This document shows, in pieces, positions 7,028 to 14,453 of a stretch of DNA of 24,577 nt (its first letter is position 1; the number at the start of each line of letters is the position of its first letter). Below the pieces are notes generated by a model, which saw nothing but the letters and a program-made list of their open reading frames with translations, searched no databases and was not told where the DNA came from. The DNA is from CAZEAC01 sp964510065 (GTDB lineage Bacteria; Bdellovibrionota_C; UBA2361; CAIXSY01): positions 1-24,577 of the forward strand of contig CAZEAC010000067.1 in assembly GCA_964510065.1 (NCBI GenBank), written 5' to 3'. The position numbers were made by a program, and so were the translations under genes.

Positions 7028-7842
7028 GGGTAAAAGACAAGCTGCAATCGCTCAATGTTCGCCCCTCTAAAAAGCGTGGGCAAAATTTTGTCATTGAACC
7101 GCGAGTAATTGAGGCAATTGTTGAATTTGGCGATCCGCAGCCTGAAGAAGCGCTCGTCGAGCTTGGCCCTGGACTGGGCGCGCTTACCGAAGCGCTCGCT
7201 GACAGGCAATATTTTAGCGTAGTCGAAATTGAACCTTCCTTGTGTGAAGATCTACGTCTTCGTTTTCCGCAGATCCAGGTCATTGAAGGGGATGCGCGTA
7301 GTTTCGACTTTTCAAGCGTTGGCACTGCGTTGACAGTATTCGGAAATCTTCCCTATGTCTTCTCGACGGATATCGTATTTCAGCTTCTCAGCTATTCTCG
7401 GATTCTCACTCGAGCGGTGCTTCTGCTTCAGCGCGAATTCGCTGAGCGCCTTGCCGCGGAACCCGGTGGAAAAGAGTATGGGAGGCTCTCGATTGCGTGC
7501 CAGCTGCGTGCCGATGTGCGGCTTGGGCCGGTGATCGATGGGCGAAGTTTTCATCCACCAACCGAAGTAATGAGTCAGCTTGTTGAACTTCGCTTTCTAA
7601 AAGAACCGCGCGTTGCCGTCCCTGATCTGGTTTTTTTTGAAAAGGTGGTTAAGGCGGCCTTTCTTAAGCGCAGAAAGAAGATTATTAATAGTTTAAATTC
7701 GTCCGGATTTGATGATTTTGCAGCCCTTGAAAGTGCTTTTAAGAGTTCAGCAATTGATCCCGGCAGACGCGCGGAAACGCTGAGCATTGAAGAATTTGCG
7801 ATGCTTACCCTGGCGATTTCTCGTGAGCAGGGTATCGAGTGA
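7024..7842 (+). CDS. rsmA: 16S rRNA (adenine1518-N6/adenine1519-N6)-dimethyltransferase RsmA/KsgA
   Basis: 272 residues. RsmA dimethylates the two adjacent adenines in the 3'-terminal helix 45 of 16S rRNA late in 30S assembly. The sequence shows KKRGQNFV near residues 17-23, SAM motif I VELGPGLGALT (45-55), the acidic E69 of motif II, EGDA (88-91), and the catalytic motif IV GNLPY (107-111). The C-terminal domain carries the usual KVVKAAFLKRRKKI and final helical stretch. The start overlaps the tsaD stop by 4 bp and the stop is one base before the start of the oxidoreductase gene at 7844, so the three are surely in one operon. Loss of KsgA gives kasugamycin resistance in other bacteria. Confidence 0.97.
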   Translation: MRVKDKLQSLNVRPSKKRGQNFVIEPRVIEAIVEFGDPQPEEALVELGPGLGALTEALADRQYFSVVEIEPSLCEDLRLRFPQIQVIEGDARSFDFSSVGTALTVFGNLPYVFSTDIVFQLLSYSRILTRAVLLLQREFAERLAAEPGGKEYGRLSIACQLRADVRLGPVIDGRSFHPPTEVMSQLVELRFLKEPRVAVPDLVFFEKVVKAAFLKRRKKIINSLNSSGFDDFAALESAFKSSAIDPGRRAETLSIEEFAMLTLAISREQGIE

Positions 7843-7843
7843 C

Positions 7844-8836
7844 ATGAAAGCAATAGTTGTCCAAAATCCGGGGCCGCAGTCAAATTTGAAAATGCTCGAA
7901 CTTCCCGATCCCTTGTGTAAGGCGGGCGAAGCGCTTATTCGTGTTCGCGCAACTTCCGTGAACCGCGCCGATCTCCTTCAAAGGGCCGGCCGATATCCGC
8001 CGCCGCAAGGGGCGAGTGAGATACTGGGGCTAGATGTTGCGGGCGAGGTTCAGGCGACATCCGGTGCGCAGAGTCCCTGGAACGTAGGAGACAAGGTTTG
8101 TGCGGTGATTAGTGGCGGAGGATATGCCTCGATAGCCGCGGTGCCGGAACGGCTCTTAATGCCGATACCAAAGAACTGGAGATTTGAGCAGGCTGCTGCA
8201 ATGCCAGAGGTCTATCTCACGGCGTATCTCAATTTGGTTGTTGAAGGTTGCCTGGCTGCGGGACAGAAAGTTCTTGTGCATGGAGGGGCAAGCGGAGTTG
8301 GAACTGCAGCTATTCAGATCGCCAAGCAGTTTGGCGCTGAGGTGTATGTTACCGTTGGCTCAGACGAAAAAGTTGCCCGTTGTTTGGCATTGGGGGCGAC
8401 CCATGCAATTAACTATAAGACGTTCGATTTCGTCGATGAAGTTCGAAAGCGTACGGAGGGAAGGGGAGTTTCACTAATACTCGATTGTGTAGGCGCAGGA
8501 TATTTGAAGCGTAATATCGATCTTCTCTCGCCGCGAGGGCGTTTGGTAATGATTTCAGTGTTGAGCGGCGCGGAAGCGGCAATAGACCTTCGACCGATTC
8601 TTGCGAAGCGGCTCACGATTCAGGGGTCGGTGCTTAGAAGTCGGAGTCTCGACGAGAGAGCTTCTCTTCGCGATTCCTTTATGCGAGATATTTGGCCGCA
8701 TTTTGAAAGTGGCGCGTTTGGCCCGGTCATTGATTGTGTGCTGCCACTTGAAGATGCCGAAAAGGCCCATTCGCGTATGAGCGCGGGCGAACACGTAGGG
8801 AAAATCGTGTTGCGAGTGGGGGAAGAGAGAGCTTGA
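7844..8836 (+). CDS. NAD(P)H quinone oxidoreductase, zinc-free MDR family (PIG3/QOR-like)
   Basis: 330 residues from the ATG at 7844 (MKAIVVQNPG); a longer in-frame reading overlaps rsmA and lacks family similarity. It is a medium-chain dehydrogenase/reductase: GroES-like N-terminal domain with NRADLLQRAGRYPPP and LGLDVAGEV, then the Rossmann domain with HGGASGVGTAAIQIAK at residues 146-161. The Cys/His pattern of zinc alcohol dehydrogenases is absent, and the NRADLLQRAG segment is typical of the PIG3 type of NADPH quinone reductase. It probably reduces quinones or related electrophiles in the cytoplasm; the substrate is not certain. It is the last gene of the cytochrome-tsaD-rsmA operon, one base after the rsmA stop. 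Confidence 0.93.
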   Translation: MKAIVVQNPGPQSNLKMLELPDPLCKAGEALIRVRATSVNRADLLQRAGRYPPPQGASEILGLDVAGEVQATSGAQSPWNVGDKVCAVISGGGYASIAAVPERLLMPIPKNWRFEQAAAMPEVYLTAYLNLVVEGCLAAGQKVLVHGGASGVGTAAIQIAKQFGAEVYVTVGSDEKVARCLALGATHAINYKTFDFVDEVRKRTEGRGVSLILDCVGAGYLKRNIDLLSPRGRLVMISVLSGAEAAIDLRPILAKRLTIQGSVLRSRSLDERASLRDSFMRDIWPHFESGAFGPVIDCVLPLEDAEKAHSRMSAGEHVGKIVLRVGEERA

Positions 8837-8874
8837 GTGGTAGCGCCGCATACGCCTTAAGCTCGTGCTTGCAC

Positions 8875-8902
8875 TTGAATAGGGGCCTGCCTCTGGCATA
8901 CT
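8875..8902 (+). promoter_or_regulatory. Candidate sigma-70 promoter for the methyltransferase-like gene
   Basis: TTGAAT (8875-8880) and CATACT (8897-8902) are separated by 16 bp, upstream of a GGGGGT ribosome-binding region (8915-8920) and the GTG at 8928. The -10 would put the transcript start a few bases later, leaving a short leader. The match is moderate and based on consensus only. Confidence 0.4.
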
Positions 8903-8927
8903 AGTAACCGTTCAGGGGGTATCAGCC

Positions 8928-9872
8928 GTGACTACTCGTGCCGTCCCGATAGAATCGTCTAAATCTTTAAAGACATCACTGGTGCCGCAGCTTAGCCAGC
9001 TAAGTCCGCCAAAGCTTCCTTTTAATCTTCGCTTTCGGTCGCTGCTTACCGCGATCGGTATTAATTCGACTGAAGGCGGAGCGAGCTATGGTACCGAACG
9101 AACAATAGATAAACGCATTAGGGATCTGATTAGGGAGAACACTTTGTCGTGTTCCACTGGGAAAAAACTAAACATTTTAGAAGTCGGCGCGGGAAGTCTT
9201 TGGTATAGTTACGGAAAGCATTTCGGCGCACCGCATCTTTCTCATCAGCTTAAAGTGGACTTTCCGAGTGCTCGTGTCACGGTGAGCGACTGTCATGATA
9301 ATAATGACTTTGCGCTATTTGGAAGATCGATCTCAGGTGAGCTCGCGGCAGTGAAGATCCGAAGCAAATATGGCATTCCCGCCATTTCAGCATTTGTCTG
9401 TGCCCATGGCCAAGAGCGGATTCTTCCTATAGCTCCGGAAGCGTTGCGTACCGCAGGTTGTTTTGAAAGATATCGAGTAGCCTGGGCTCTTGCCGCGCTT
9501 GATATCGCTGGCTGGGACGGCAAGGAACTTTATCTCAGGCCGATGCTTGACGCAGAGCTCGAACAGAACCTTTTTGGCGTGGATACTGTGCAAGGTCTTA
9601 ATTACTTAAAATCCCGACCAGAAAAATTTGATAAAAAGTTCGATGTGATATTTGCTCGGCATCTCGTAGGAATGCACAGGTCGTTACGCGGAACAATTAC
9701 TCGAACGCTTCAGGAGTATCTTGAAAATGGTGGCTCAGCGATTATCGAAATTGATGGCGCGCCTCCACTCTGTTTTGGAAAGCACGATACTCCTCCACAC
9801 GACTCTACGTTAAGTGCATGGTTCTACCGCCGATCGCAAGATATGTTTTCTCTTGGAAAGGGCTTGCGCTAA
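8928..9872 (+). CDS. Class I SAM-dependent methyltransferase-like protein
   Basis: 314 residues from a GTG preceded by CAGGGGGT at good spacing. The N-terminal 70 residues are polar and not recognised. A Rossmann-type methyltransferase pattern follows: motif I ILEVGAGSLWYSYG (about 83-96), an acidic motif II region at VTVSDCHDNN, a motif IV-like FDVIFARHLVG and a late strand ENGGSAIIEIDG. The middle, with FVCAHGQERILP, carries no known signature. The substrate cannot be predicted. There is no signal peptide. It stands alone in its own transcription unit, convergent with the DUF2846-like lipoprotein 13 bp away. Domain call is likely; exact family is unknown. Confidence 0.7.
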   Translation: MTTRAVPIESSKSLKTSLVPQLSQLSPPKLPFNLRFRSLLTAIGINSTEGGASYGTERTIDKRIRDLIRENTLSCSTGKKLNILEVGAGSLWYSYGKHFGAPHLSHQLKVDFPSARVTVSDCHDNNDFALFGRSISGELAAVKIRSKYGIPAISAFVCAHGQERILPIAPEALRTAGCFERYRVAWALAALDIAGWDGKELYLRPMLDAELEQNLFGVDTVQGLNYLKSRPEKFDKKFDVIFARHLVGMHRSLRGTITRTLQEYLENGGSAIIEIDGAPPLCFGKHDTPPHDSTLSAWFYRRSQDMFSLGKGLR

Positions 9873-9885
9873 CTTGAGTGCTGCC

Positions 9886-10314
9886 CTATGAGCCACTCTT
9901 ACAGCAGCTCTTCATCTCTTGGAGAGCTTCTTCGGGAAATATTCGTGTAAGCTGCCAGGTGCTAGTCCAGAAACCTTGCTGCAGCGCGGCTCGGATGTAA
10001 TAGGTTTCGCCGGCCACCAAATCGAATTCGGTTTCTTTATCTATAATCATGGTATCGGTATGAAATTTATGTTTCCCAGGGAGTGCTTCGTATTTAACAA
10101 ATTGACCGTTTTCGATATCACCAATCTCCTTGCCGTTATCAACCAGTGTTGGGCTCGCCATATTTCCAACGAAAGCGGACGGTCTAAAGAAATAGACTAA
10201 CGCCTTACCCTGTGTGGCCTTGTCTGGCATAAGAAATGGGCTTCCTCCTGCAGAGCAGCCGCTCAGTATACAGGCGAGAATAGTGACGATCAGTCCAGCT
10301 GGTAATATTTTCAT
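9886..10314 (-). CDS. DUF2846-like lipoprotein
   Basis: 142 residues from the ATG at 10314, chosen because AGGAGA lies 4 bp upstream and the protein then starts with a proper lipoprotein signal (MKILPAGLIVTILACILSGC, lipidated C20). The mature part has KALVYFFRPS, then VDNGKEIGDIENGQFVKY and ALPGKHKF, ending with an ETYYIRA strand: the pattern of DUF2846, a small beta-rich domain of unknown function in proteobacterial envelope proteins. The C-terminus has vicinal cysteines (KSCCKSGS) that could bind metal or form a disulfide. It probably faces the periplasm. It has its own promoter (TTGACA at 10361-10366, minus) and no operon partner. Confidence 0.8.
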   Translation of the reverse strand: MKILPAGLIVTILACILSGCSAGGSPFLMPDKATQGKALVYFFRPSAFVGNMASPTLVDNGKEIGDIENGQFVKYEALPGKHKFHTDTMIIDKETEFDLVAGETYYIRAALQQGFWTSTWQLTRIFPEEALQEMKSCCKSGS

Positions 10315-10337
10315 AGCATCTCCTAGGTGTTGGGATA

Positions 10338-10366
10338 AGTTTTTAACGCTATGAGGCAATTGTCAA
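10338..10366 (-). promoter_or_regulatory. Candidate promoter of the DUF2846-like lipoprotein gene
   Basis: On the minus strand an exact TTGACA lies at 10366-10361. An A/T-rich hexamer AAAACT follows 17 bp later at 10343-10338; the -10 is poor. A strong AGGAGA ribosome-binding site then precedes the ATG at 10314. The -35 match and distance support the call. Confidence 0.4.
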
Positions 10367-10406
10367 GTAAAAGGGTGGGAATGTTGCCGATCGCATCAAT
10401 AAAAAA

Positions 10407-10626
10407 GCGACGTAGGACACAGCGCGGCGTGACCGCAACCATGATCTTGAAGGGGCACCGTTCCGGCACGCGCGGGAAGGGCGCGTGCCTCCACTGGGCC
10501 GCGCTGTGTCTGCGGTGCTGTCCCTTCGGGGAATTTCGGCTCCGCCGAAATGGAATTACTATCCGTCAAAAAAACTTCCTCAAATCAGAAGATTCTGACG
10601 GATAGTAATAGGTGGTCCTACGTCGC
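10407..10626 (-). ncRNA. Nested inverted-repeat element, candidate structured RNA
   Basis: It fills most of the 337-bp gene-free gap 10315-10651. A perfect 12-bp outer stem (GCGACGTAGGAC at 10407-10418 with 10615-10626) encloses several arms. Stem B is 10419-10428 with 10498-10507. Hairpin C is 10465-10473 with 10481-10489 (GGCACGCGC). A CCC-TTCG-GGG hairpin lies at 10522-10531. Hairpin D is 10533-10540 with 10544-10551 (ATTTCGGC). Hairpin E is 10555-10568 with 10596-10609, a perfect 14 bp. In addition 10449-10460 can pair with 10513-10527 (3-nt bulge), crossing stem B. On the minus strand the closing stem is followed by six T (10406-10401), so the likely transcript runs leftward, perhaps as the 3' tail of the HTH gene. 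It matches no RNA family I recognise. A non-autonomous repeat element is the alternative. Confidence 0.5.
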
Positions 10627-10651
10627 GCAAAGTCAACTCTCGCACTTTACG

Positions 10652-10915
10652 TTACGCAACTCTCAACTTGGCCTGAGCTTTCGCTTCTACTTTCTCCTCG
10701 TTATCCTGACTCTTGTTCCGTTTGAAAAAATCTTCGGGGATCTCGCCAACAAGCGCCTCTATCGATTCGCGTTTAACGCGCCAATCAGAGCCTAGTTTAA
10801 AGCCCACGATTGTGCCTTCTCGAATAAGATCGTAGACCTTGGGGCGGTGAATTCTTAAAAGTTGCGAGACCTCTTTTACCGTAAGGAGAAGAGGACCCTT
10901 TCCATTATTATTCAT
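10652..10915 (-). CDS. Small excisionase/MerR-type helix-turn-helix protein
   Basis: 87 residues. The core LLTVKEVSQLLRIHRPKVYD followed by LIREGTIVGFKLGSDWRVKRESIEALV is the HTH_17 (excisionase/AlpA/BldC-like) winged-helix pattern: helix, turn, recognition helix, short beta wing with W-R-V, then a final helix. The C-terminal 25 residues are a charged Lys/Glu/Ala tail. AGAGAGG lies 8 bp before the ATG. Such proteins bind short DNA sites, as excisionases or as transcription regulators. No integrase, phage or plasmid gene is nearby, so a regulatory role is more likely than excision. Its 3' end adjoins the nested palindrome, and its 5' side is divergent from the glycosyltransferase gene. Confidence 0.85.
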   Translation of the reverse strand: MNNNGKGPLLLTVKEVSQLLRIHRPKVYDLIREGTIVGFKLGSDWRVKRESIEALVGEIPEDFFKRNKSQDNEEKVEAKAQAKLRVA

Positions 10916-10941
10916 ATCTAATACCTCTCTGAATGACGTTT

Positions 10942-11108
10942 GAGAGCACTGCGCTCTCCGCTCATAGCTTTGGAGATACTCAGAAACATTAGCCTCCCGT
11001 ATCTCTCCGGCTACAACACAAATCGACCTATACGAACAGCTTCTGAATACGCAGCGCTGGGAAACGGGCTACGACATGCTTGGGATCTGAACTCCCGAGA
11101 TCTCGTAG
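10942..11108. promoter_or_regulatory. Leader region with three inverted repeats
   Basis: The 262-bp gap between the divergent HTH and glycosyltransferase genes holds three dyads. The first is GAGAGC/GCTCTC at 10942-10947 and 10953-10958. The second is GAGATAC/GTATCTC at 10973-10979 and 10999-11005. The third is an imperfect hairpin whose outer CTACGA (11069-11074) pairs with TCGTAG (11103-11108) and whose inner GGGA (11082-11085) pairs with TCCC (11093-11096). No ORF of note is seen. The first dyad is 27 bp from the HTH start and could be an autoregulatory site. This is structural observation only. Confidence 0.3.
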
Positions 11109-11177
11109 ACACTAGGAAAAGCTCGCGCGACGGCGGTTTTCTTATCGCTAAAAAGCATGTACTATTCGGGGGGATTT

Positions 11178-12392
11178 ATGAGAACAGGGCGGTATTGCTT
11201 TGTAATTCCTCGGTATTTTGAGGGGATAGCTGGTGGCGCGGAGACGCTGATAAGTGCGCTCGCCCGCAAGCTTGCGCTTCGTGGCGACGAAGTGTTGCTA
11301 CTTGCCACCTGCGCAAAAGATAATCGGACGTGGGAGAATTTTTTCGAGCCGGGTGAGGCGCTGATCGATGGCCTCAAAGTTATTCGCTTCGCGGTAGATA
11401 AGAGAAATCTCGATAGATGGATTCCGCTGCAAATTCGATTGAGCGAAGGCATGCGTCTAGATCTTCCTGAAGAGCTGGACTGGCTCGCCGAGAGCGTGAA
11501 CTCTTCTTCGATGTATGCGTACCTTGAACAGTATGCGCCGAGTTTTGACGCAGTATTTTTCGGCCCCTACCTTTTTGGGACTACATTTTGGGGCTCGCTT
11601 ATCCACCCCGAAAATTCGGTTTTGATTCCCTGTCTTCACGATGAATCTCCGGCCTACACACAGGTAATGGCGGCGATGTTTCGACAGGTACGAGGCTGTC
11701 TCTTCAACGCAAGGGGGGAACGTGACCTGGCGCATACTCTTTATGGTGATATCGAAGGCGGCGATGTTGGCATGGGCTTCGAACCGTATGGCGAGGAGCT
11801 GCTCACGCCTTACTTCAAAGATCAATTTCCTTACCTGGTGTACCTGGGAAGGAAGGAGACGATGAAAAATGTACCGTTGCTGATTGACTATTTTATCGAG
11901 TCAAAAGAGCGGCTCGCCTCGCTTGCGAAGTTAAAACTTGTGGTGATGGGTGGCGGATCGTTTAGCGACCTATTTCGACCGAAAGCCTTGCTTCGCGATG
12001 ATATTATTGATCTTAGTGATGTCGCCGAGCTCGATAAGAGGCGTGTGCTCACACATTCAACAGCACTTTGCCAACCTTCAACGAATGAGTCTTTTTCCAT
12101 TGTGCTCATGGAGAGCTGGTTGCTTAAGCGCCCGGTGTTGGTGCATGCGCGTTGCGCCGTGACTAGAAATCATGTGATTGACTCGGGCGGCGGGCTTTAT
12201 TTCGGGGAGCGCGCGGAATTTAGTGCTTGCGTTGAAGAGCTGGTCGGCAACGCCGCTCTCGGTGCTGAAATGGGTCGGGCAGGCGAGCGCTATGTTCGAG
12301 AGCAGTATTCTTGGGATGCGGTACTTTCGCGATTCGACGCCGTAGTCGGCCGGCTTCGCGCAGACAATTCCGTGGCTGCTGGCGCAGCATAA
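11178..12392 (+). CDS. Glycosyltransferase family 4-like protein
   Basis: 404 residues from the ATG at 11178, chosen because GGGGGGA lies 3 bp upstream (11168-11174); an in-frame ATG at 11157 would put this purine run inside the gene. It has the GT-B fold pattern: N-terminal strand RYCFVIPRYFEGIAGGAE with the GGAE loop, a central PYLVYLGRKETMKNVPLLI strand starting the second Rossmann domain, and the GT4 signature CQPSTNESFSIVLMES containing the EX7E motif for nucleotide-sugar binding. It is probably a retaining sugar transferase for envelope polysaccharide or glycolipid; donor and acceptor are unknown. No other polysaccharide genes flank it. It precedes ligA by 27 bp on the same strand. Confidence 0.88.
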   Translation: MRTGRYCFVIPRYFEGIAGGAETLISALARKLALRGDEVLLLATCAKDNRTWENFFEPGEALIDGLKVIRFAVDKRNLDRWIPLQIRLSEGMRLDLPEELDWLAESVNSSSMYAYLEQYAPSFDAVFFGPYLFGTTFWGSLIHPENSVLIPCLHDESPAYTQVMAAMFRQVRGCLFNARGERDLAHTLYGDIEGGDVGMGFEPYGEELLTPYFKDQFPYLVYLGRKETMKNVPLLIDYFIESKERLASLAKLKLVVMGGGSFSDLFRPKALLRDDIIDLSDVAELDKRRVLTHSTALCQPSTNESFSIVLMESWLLKRPVLVHARCAVTRNHVIDSGGGLYFGERAEFSACVEELVGNAALGAEMGRAGERYVREQYSWDAVLSRFDAVVGRLRADNSVAAGAA

Positions 12393-12419
12393 ATCCGAAA
12401 CGGTGCGAACAGGGCGAAT

Positions 12420-14453
12420 GTGAAACAGGGCGAAGCGCAGAAAAGAATATTGGAGCTGGTCTCAGAACTTAATGAACATGCCTATCGTTATTACGCACTT
12501 TCACAACCGACAATAAGTGACGCTGAATATGATAGGCGTTTTCGTGAACTCGAAGAACTTGAAAGGGAGTTTCCCGATCTTGTTCCCGCCGATTCGCCCA
12601 CGAAAAGAGTCGGCAGCGCACCGCTTGCTGCGCTCCCGACGGTGCAGCATCGGGTGCCAATGCTTTCGCTTAATAACGCGATGAATGGCGAGGAGCTCTC
12701 GGAGTTTTATGAACAGGTCGAGAGGTTTTTAGAAAAAGAGCACGAAATCGCGAGTGAGCTTGAATTTACCGTAGAGCACAAGTTCGATGGAGTCGCAATC
12801 ACGCTTGCGTTTCGAGATGGTGTGTTTGTGCAGGGAGCTACCAGAGGTGATGGAAGTAGTGGCGAGGATGTCACGGCGAATGTGCGAACTATCAAAGCGA
12901 TTCCTTTGAAGCTTCGTGGCAAGTCCCTGCCGCAGTATATCGAAGTGCGCGGCGAAATTCTTTTTCCAAAGGCGGGCTTTGAAATGCTCAATGCCGAACG
13001 GCTTAAATCCGGCGAAGAGCCATTTGCGAATCCAAGAAATGCCGCTTCGGGAGCGCTGCGCCAGCTTGATTCAAGTGTCACTGCCAAACGTCCGCTGACA
13101 TTCTTCGCGTACGGGGTTGGCGCAAGCGAAGGTATTGAGCTTCCCGCAACCCATTTCGAAATGGCCATTGCATTGCGCGAATTTGGTTTTGTCATATCGC
13201 CGCTATTTAAAAAAGTGCGAGGCAAGGCCGAGCTTATTCAAGCGTACCACGAAGCGGAGAAGGCACGTTCGGAGCTGCCCTTTGAAGTCGATGGAATGGT
13301 GGTTAAGTTAAATAATTTAAGGCTTCAGGAGATTCTTGGTTTTCGCAGTCGATCTCCACGATGGGCAATCGCGGCTAAATTTGCTCCCGTCGAAGAAACC
13401 ACGATACTTCAGGATATTATTGTTCAGGTCGGAAGGACCGGAGCGCTCACTCCCGTTGCTGTGCTTGAGCCGGTACGGGTCGGCGGCGTGGTGGTGTCGC
13501 GGGCGACGCTACACAACGAAGACGAGATTAAGAGGAAAGGCATTTTGCTAGGTGACCGTGTAGTCGTGCGTAGACAGGGTGATGTCATCCCGGCCGTCGT
13601 CGCGGTTGTTGTTGCGTCGCGAACTGGCAAAGAGCGCAAATTCGTCTTTCCAACACACTGCCCGGAATGCGGCAGTAAAGTGGTGCGACTCGAAGATGAG
13701 GCAGTGGTTCGCTGCCCCAATGCTCGCTGCCCGGCAAAGGTAAGCGAACGGATAATTCATTTTGCTTCTCGTGACGCCGCTGATATTGAAGGCATGGGTG
13801 CGAAGATGGTGCAATTGCTCCTCGAAAAGGGGCTTTTGAGCGATCTCGCCTCGCTTTATGAACTGAGAGCCGAGAAGCTTCAAGAACTTCCGCGCATGGG
13901 TGAGCTTTCGAGTCGAAATCTGGTCGACGCGATAGAAAAAAGCAAGACAATTTCTCTCGAACGGTTTATTTTTGCGCTGGGTATTCGGCATGTCGGCGAA
14001 CGTACGGCGATGCTTTTGGCGAGGAGAGCGAAGACCCTGGACGGCTTCCTTGCGTTATCACGTCAGGATCTCAGCGAGATTGATGAAGTTGGCGATGAAA
14101 TTACGCAGTCGGTAGCAGAATTTCTTTCTGATGTTGAAGAGCGAGGAACCATCGCCCGATTGATAGAACACGGCGTGCGAGTACAACCGGTTCAGGCACT
14201 TTCCTCGAATGCCCTTCAAGGAAAGTCTTTTGTGATCACCGGTACGCTTAAAGTGATGGGCCGAAAAGATGCGGAGTCTGCGATAATGGCGCAAGGTGGA
14301 AAAGTTTCGGGTTCGGTAAGCAAGAACACCAGCTTTGTAGTCGTGGGTGACGAGCCCGGATCGAAATTCGACAAGGCGCGGGAGCTTGGCGTGCCGACGC
14401 TTAATGAGGATCAGTTTTTGAAAATGGTACAAAGAAACATGGTGCAAAGATGA
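12420..14453 (+). CDS. ligA: NAD-dependent DNA ligase LigA
   Basis: 677 residues, the family's usual length, from a GTG start. The N-terminal Ia domain (LNEHAYRYYALSQPTISDAEYD) binds NMN. The adenylation active site is K121 in EHKFDG, followed by GATRGDG and VRGEI motifs. The OB fold leads to a four-Cys zinc finger (CPECG to CPNARCPAK, about 417-439). Helix-hairpin-helix repeats follow, and a C-terminal BRCT domain (about 597-677) with GKSFVITGTL and KNTSFVVVG. The enzyme seals nicks in replication and repair using NAD+. The stop overlaps the start of the Asp-box gene by ATGA (14450-14453), so the two are translationally coupled. Confidence 0.98.
   Translation: MKQGEAQKRILELVSELNEHAYRYYALSQPTISDAEYDRRFRELEELEREFPDLVPADSPTKRVGSAPLAALPTVQHRVPMLSLNNAMNGEELSEFYEQVERFLEKEHEIASELEFTVEHKFDGVAITLAFRDGVFVQGATRGDGSSGEDVTANVRTIKAIPLKLRGKSLPQYIEVRGEILFPKAGFEMLNAERLKSGEEPFANPRNAASGALRQLDSSVTAKRPLTFFAYGVGASEGIELPATHFEMAIALREFGFVISPLFKKVRGKAELIQAYHEAEKARSELPFEVDGMVVKLNNLRLQEILGFRSRSPRWAIAAKFAPVEETTILQDIIVQVGRTGALTPVAVLEPVRVGGVVVSRATLHNEDEIKRKGILLGDRVVVRRQGDVIPAVVAVVVASRTGKERKFVFPTHCPECGSKVVRLEDEAVVRCPNARCPAKVSERIIHFASRDAADIEGMGAKMVQLLLEKGLLSDLASLYELRAEKLQELPRMGELSSRNLVDAIEKSKTISLERFIFALGIRHVGERTAMLLARRAKTLDGFLALSRQDLSEIDEVGDEITQSVAEFLSDVEERGTIARLIEHGVRVQPVQALSSNALQGKSFVITGTLKVMGRKDAESAIMAQGGKVSGSVSKNTSFVVVGDEPGSKFDKARELGVPTLNEDQFLKMVQRNMVQR

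Noticed and set aside
10351..10605. 84-residue plus-strand ORF through the nested palindrome
   Set aside because: Its sequence is a by-product of GC-rich inverted repeats, with many Arg/Cys residues and no ribosome-binding site.
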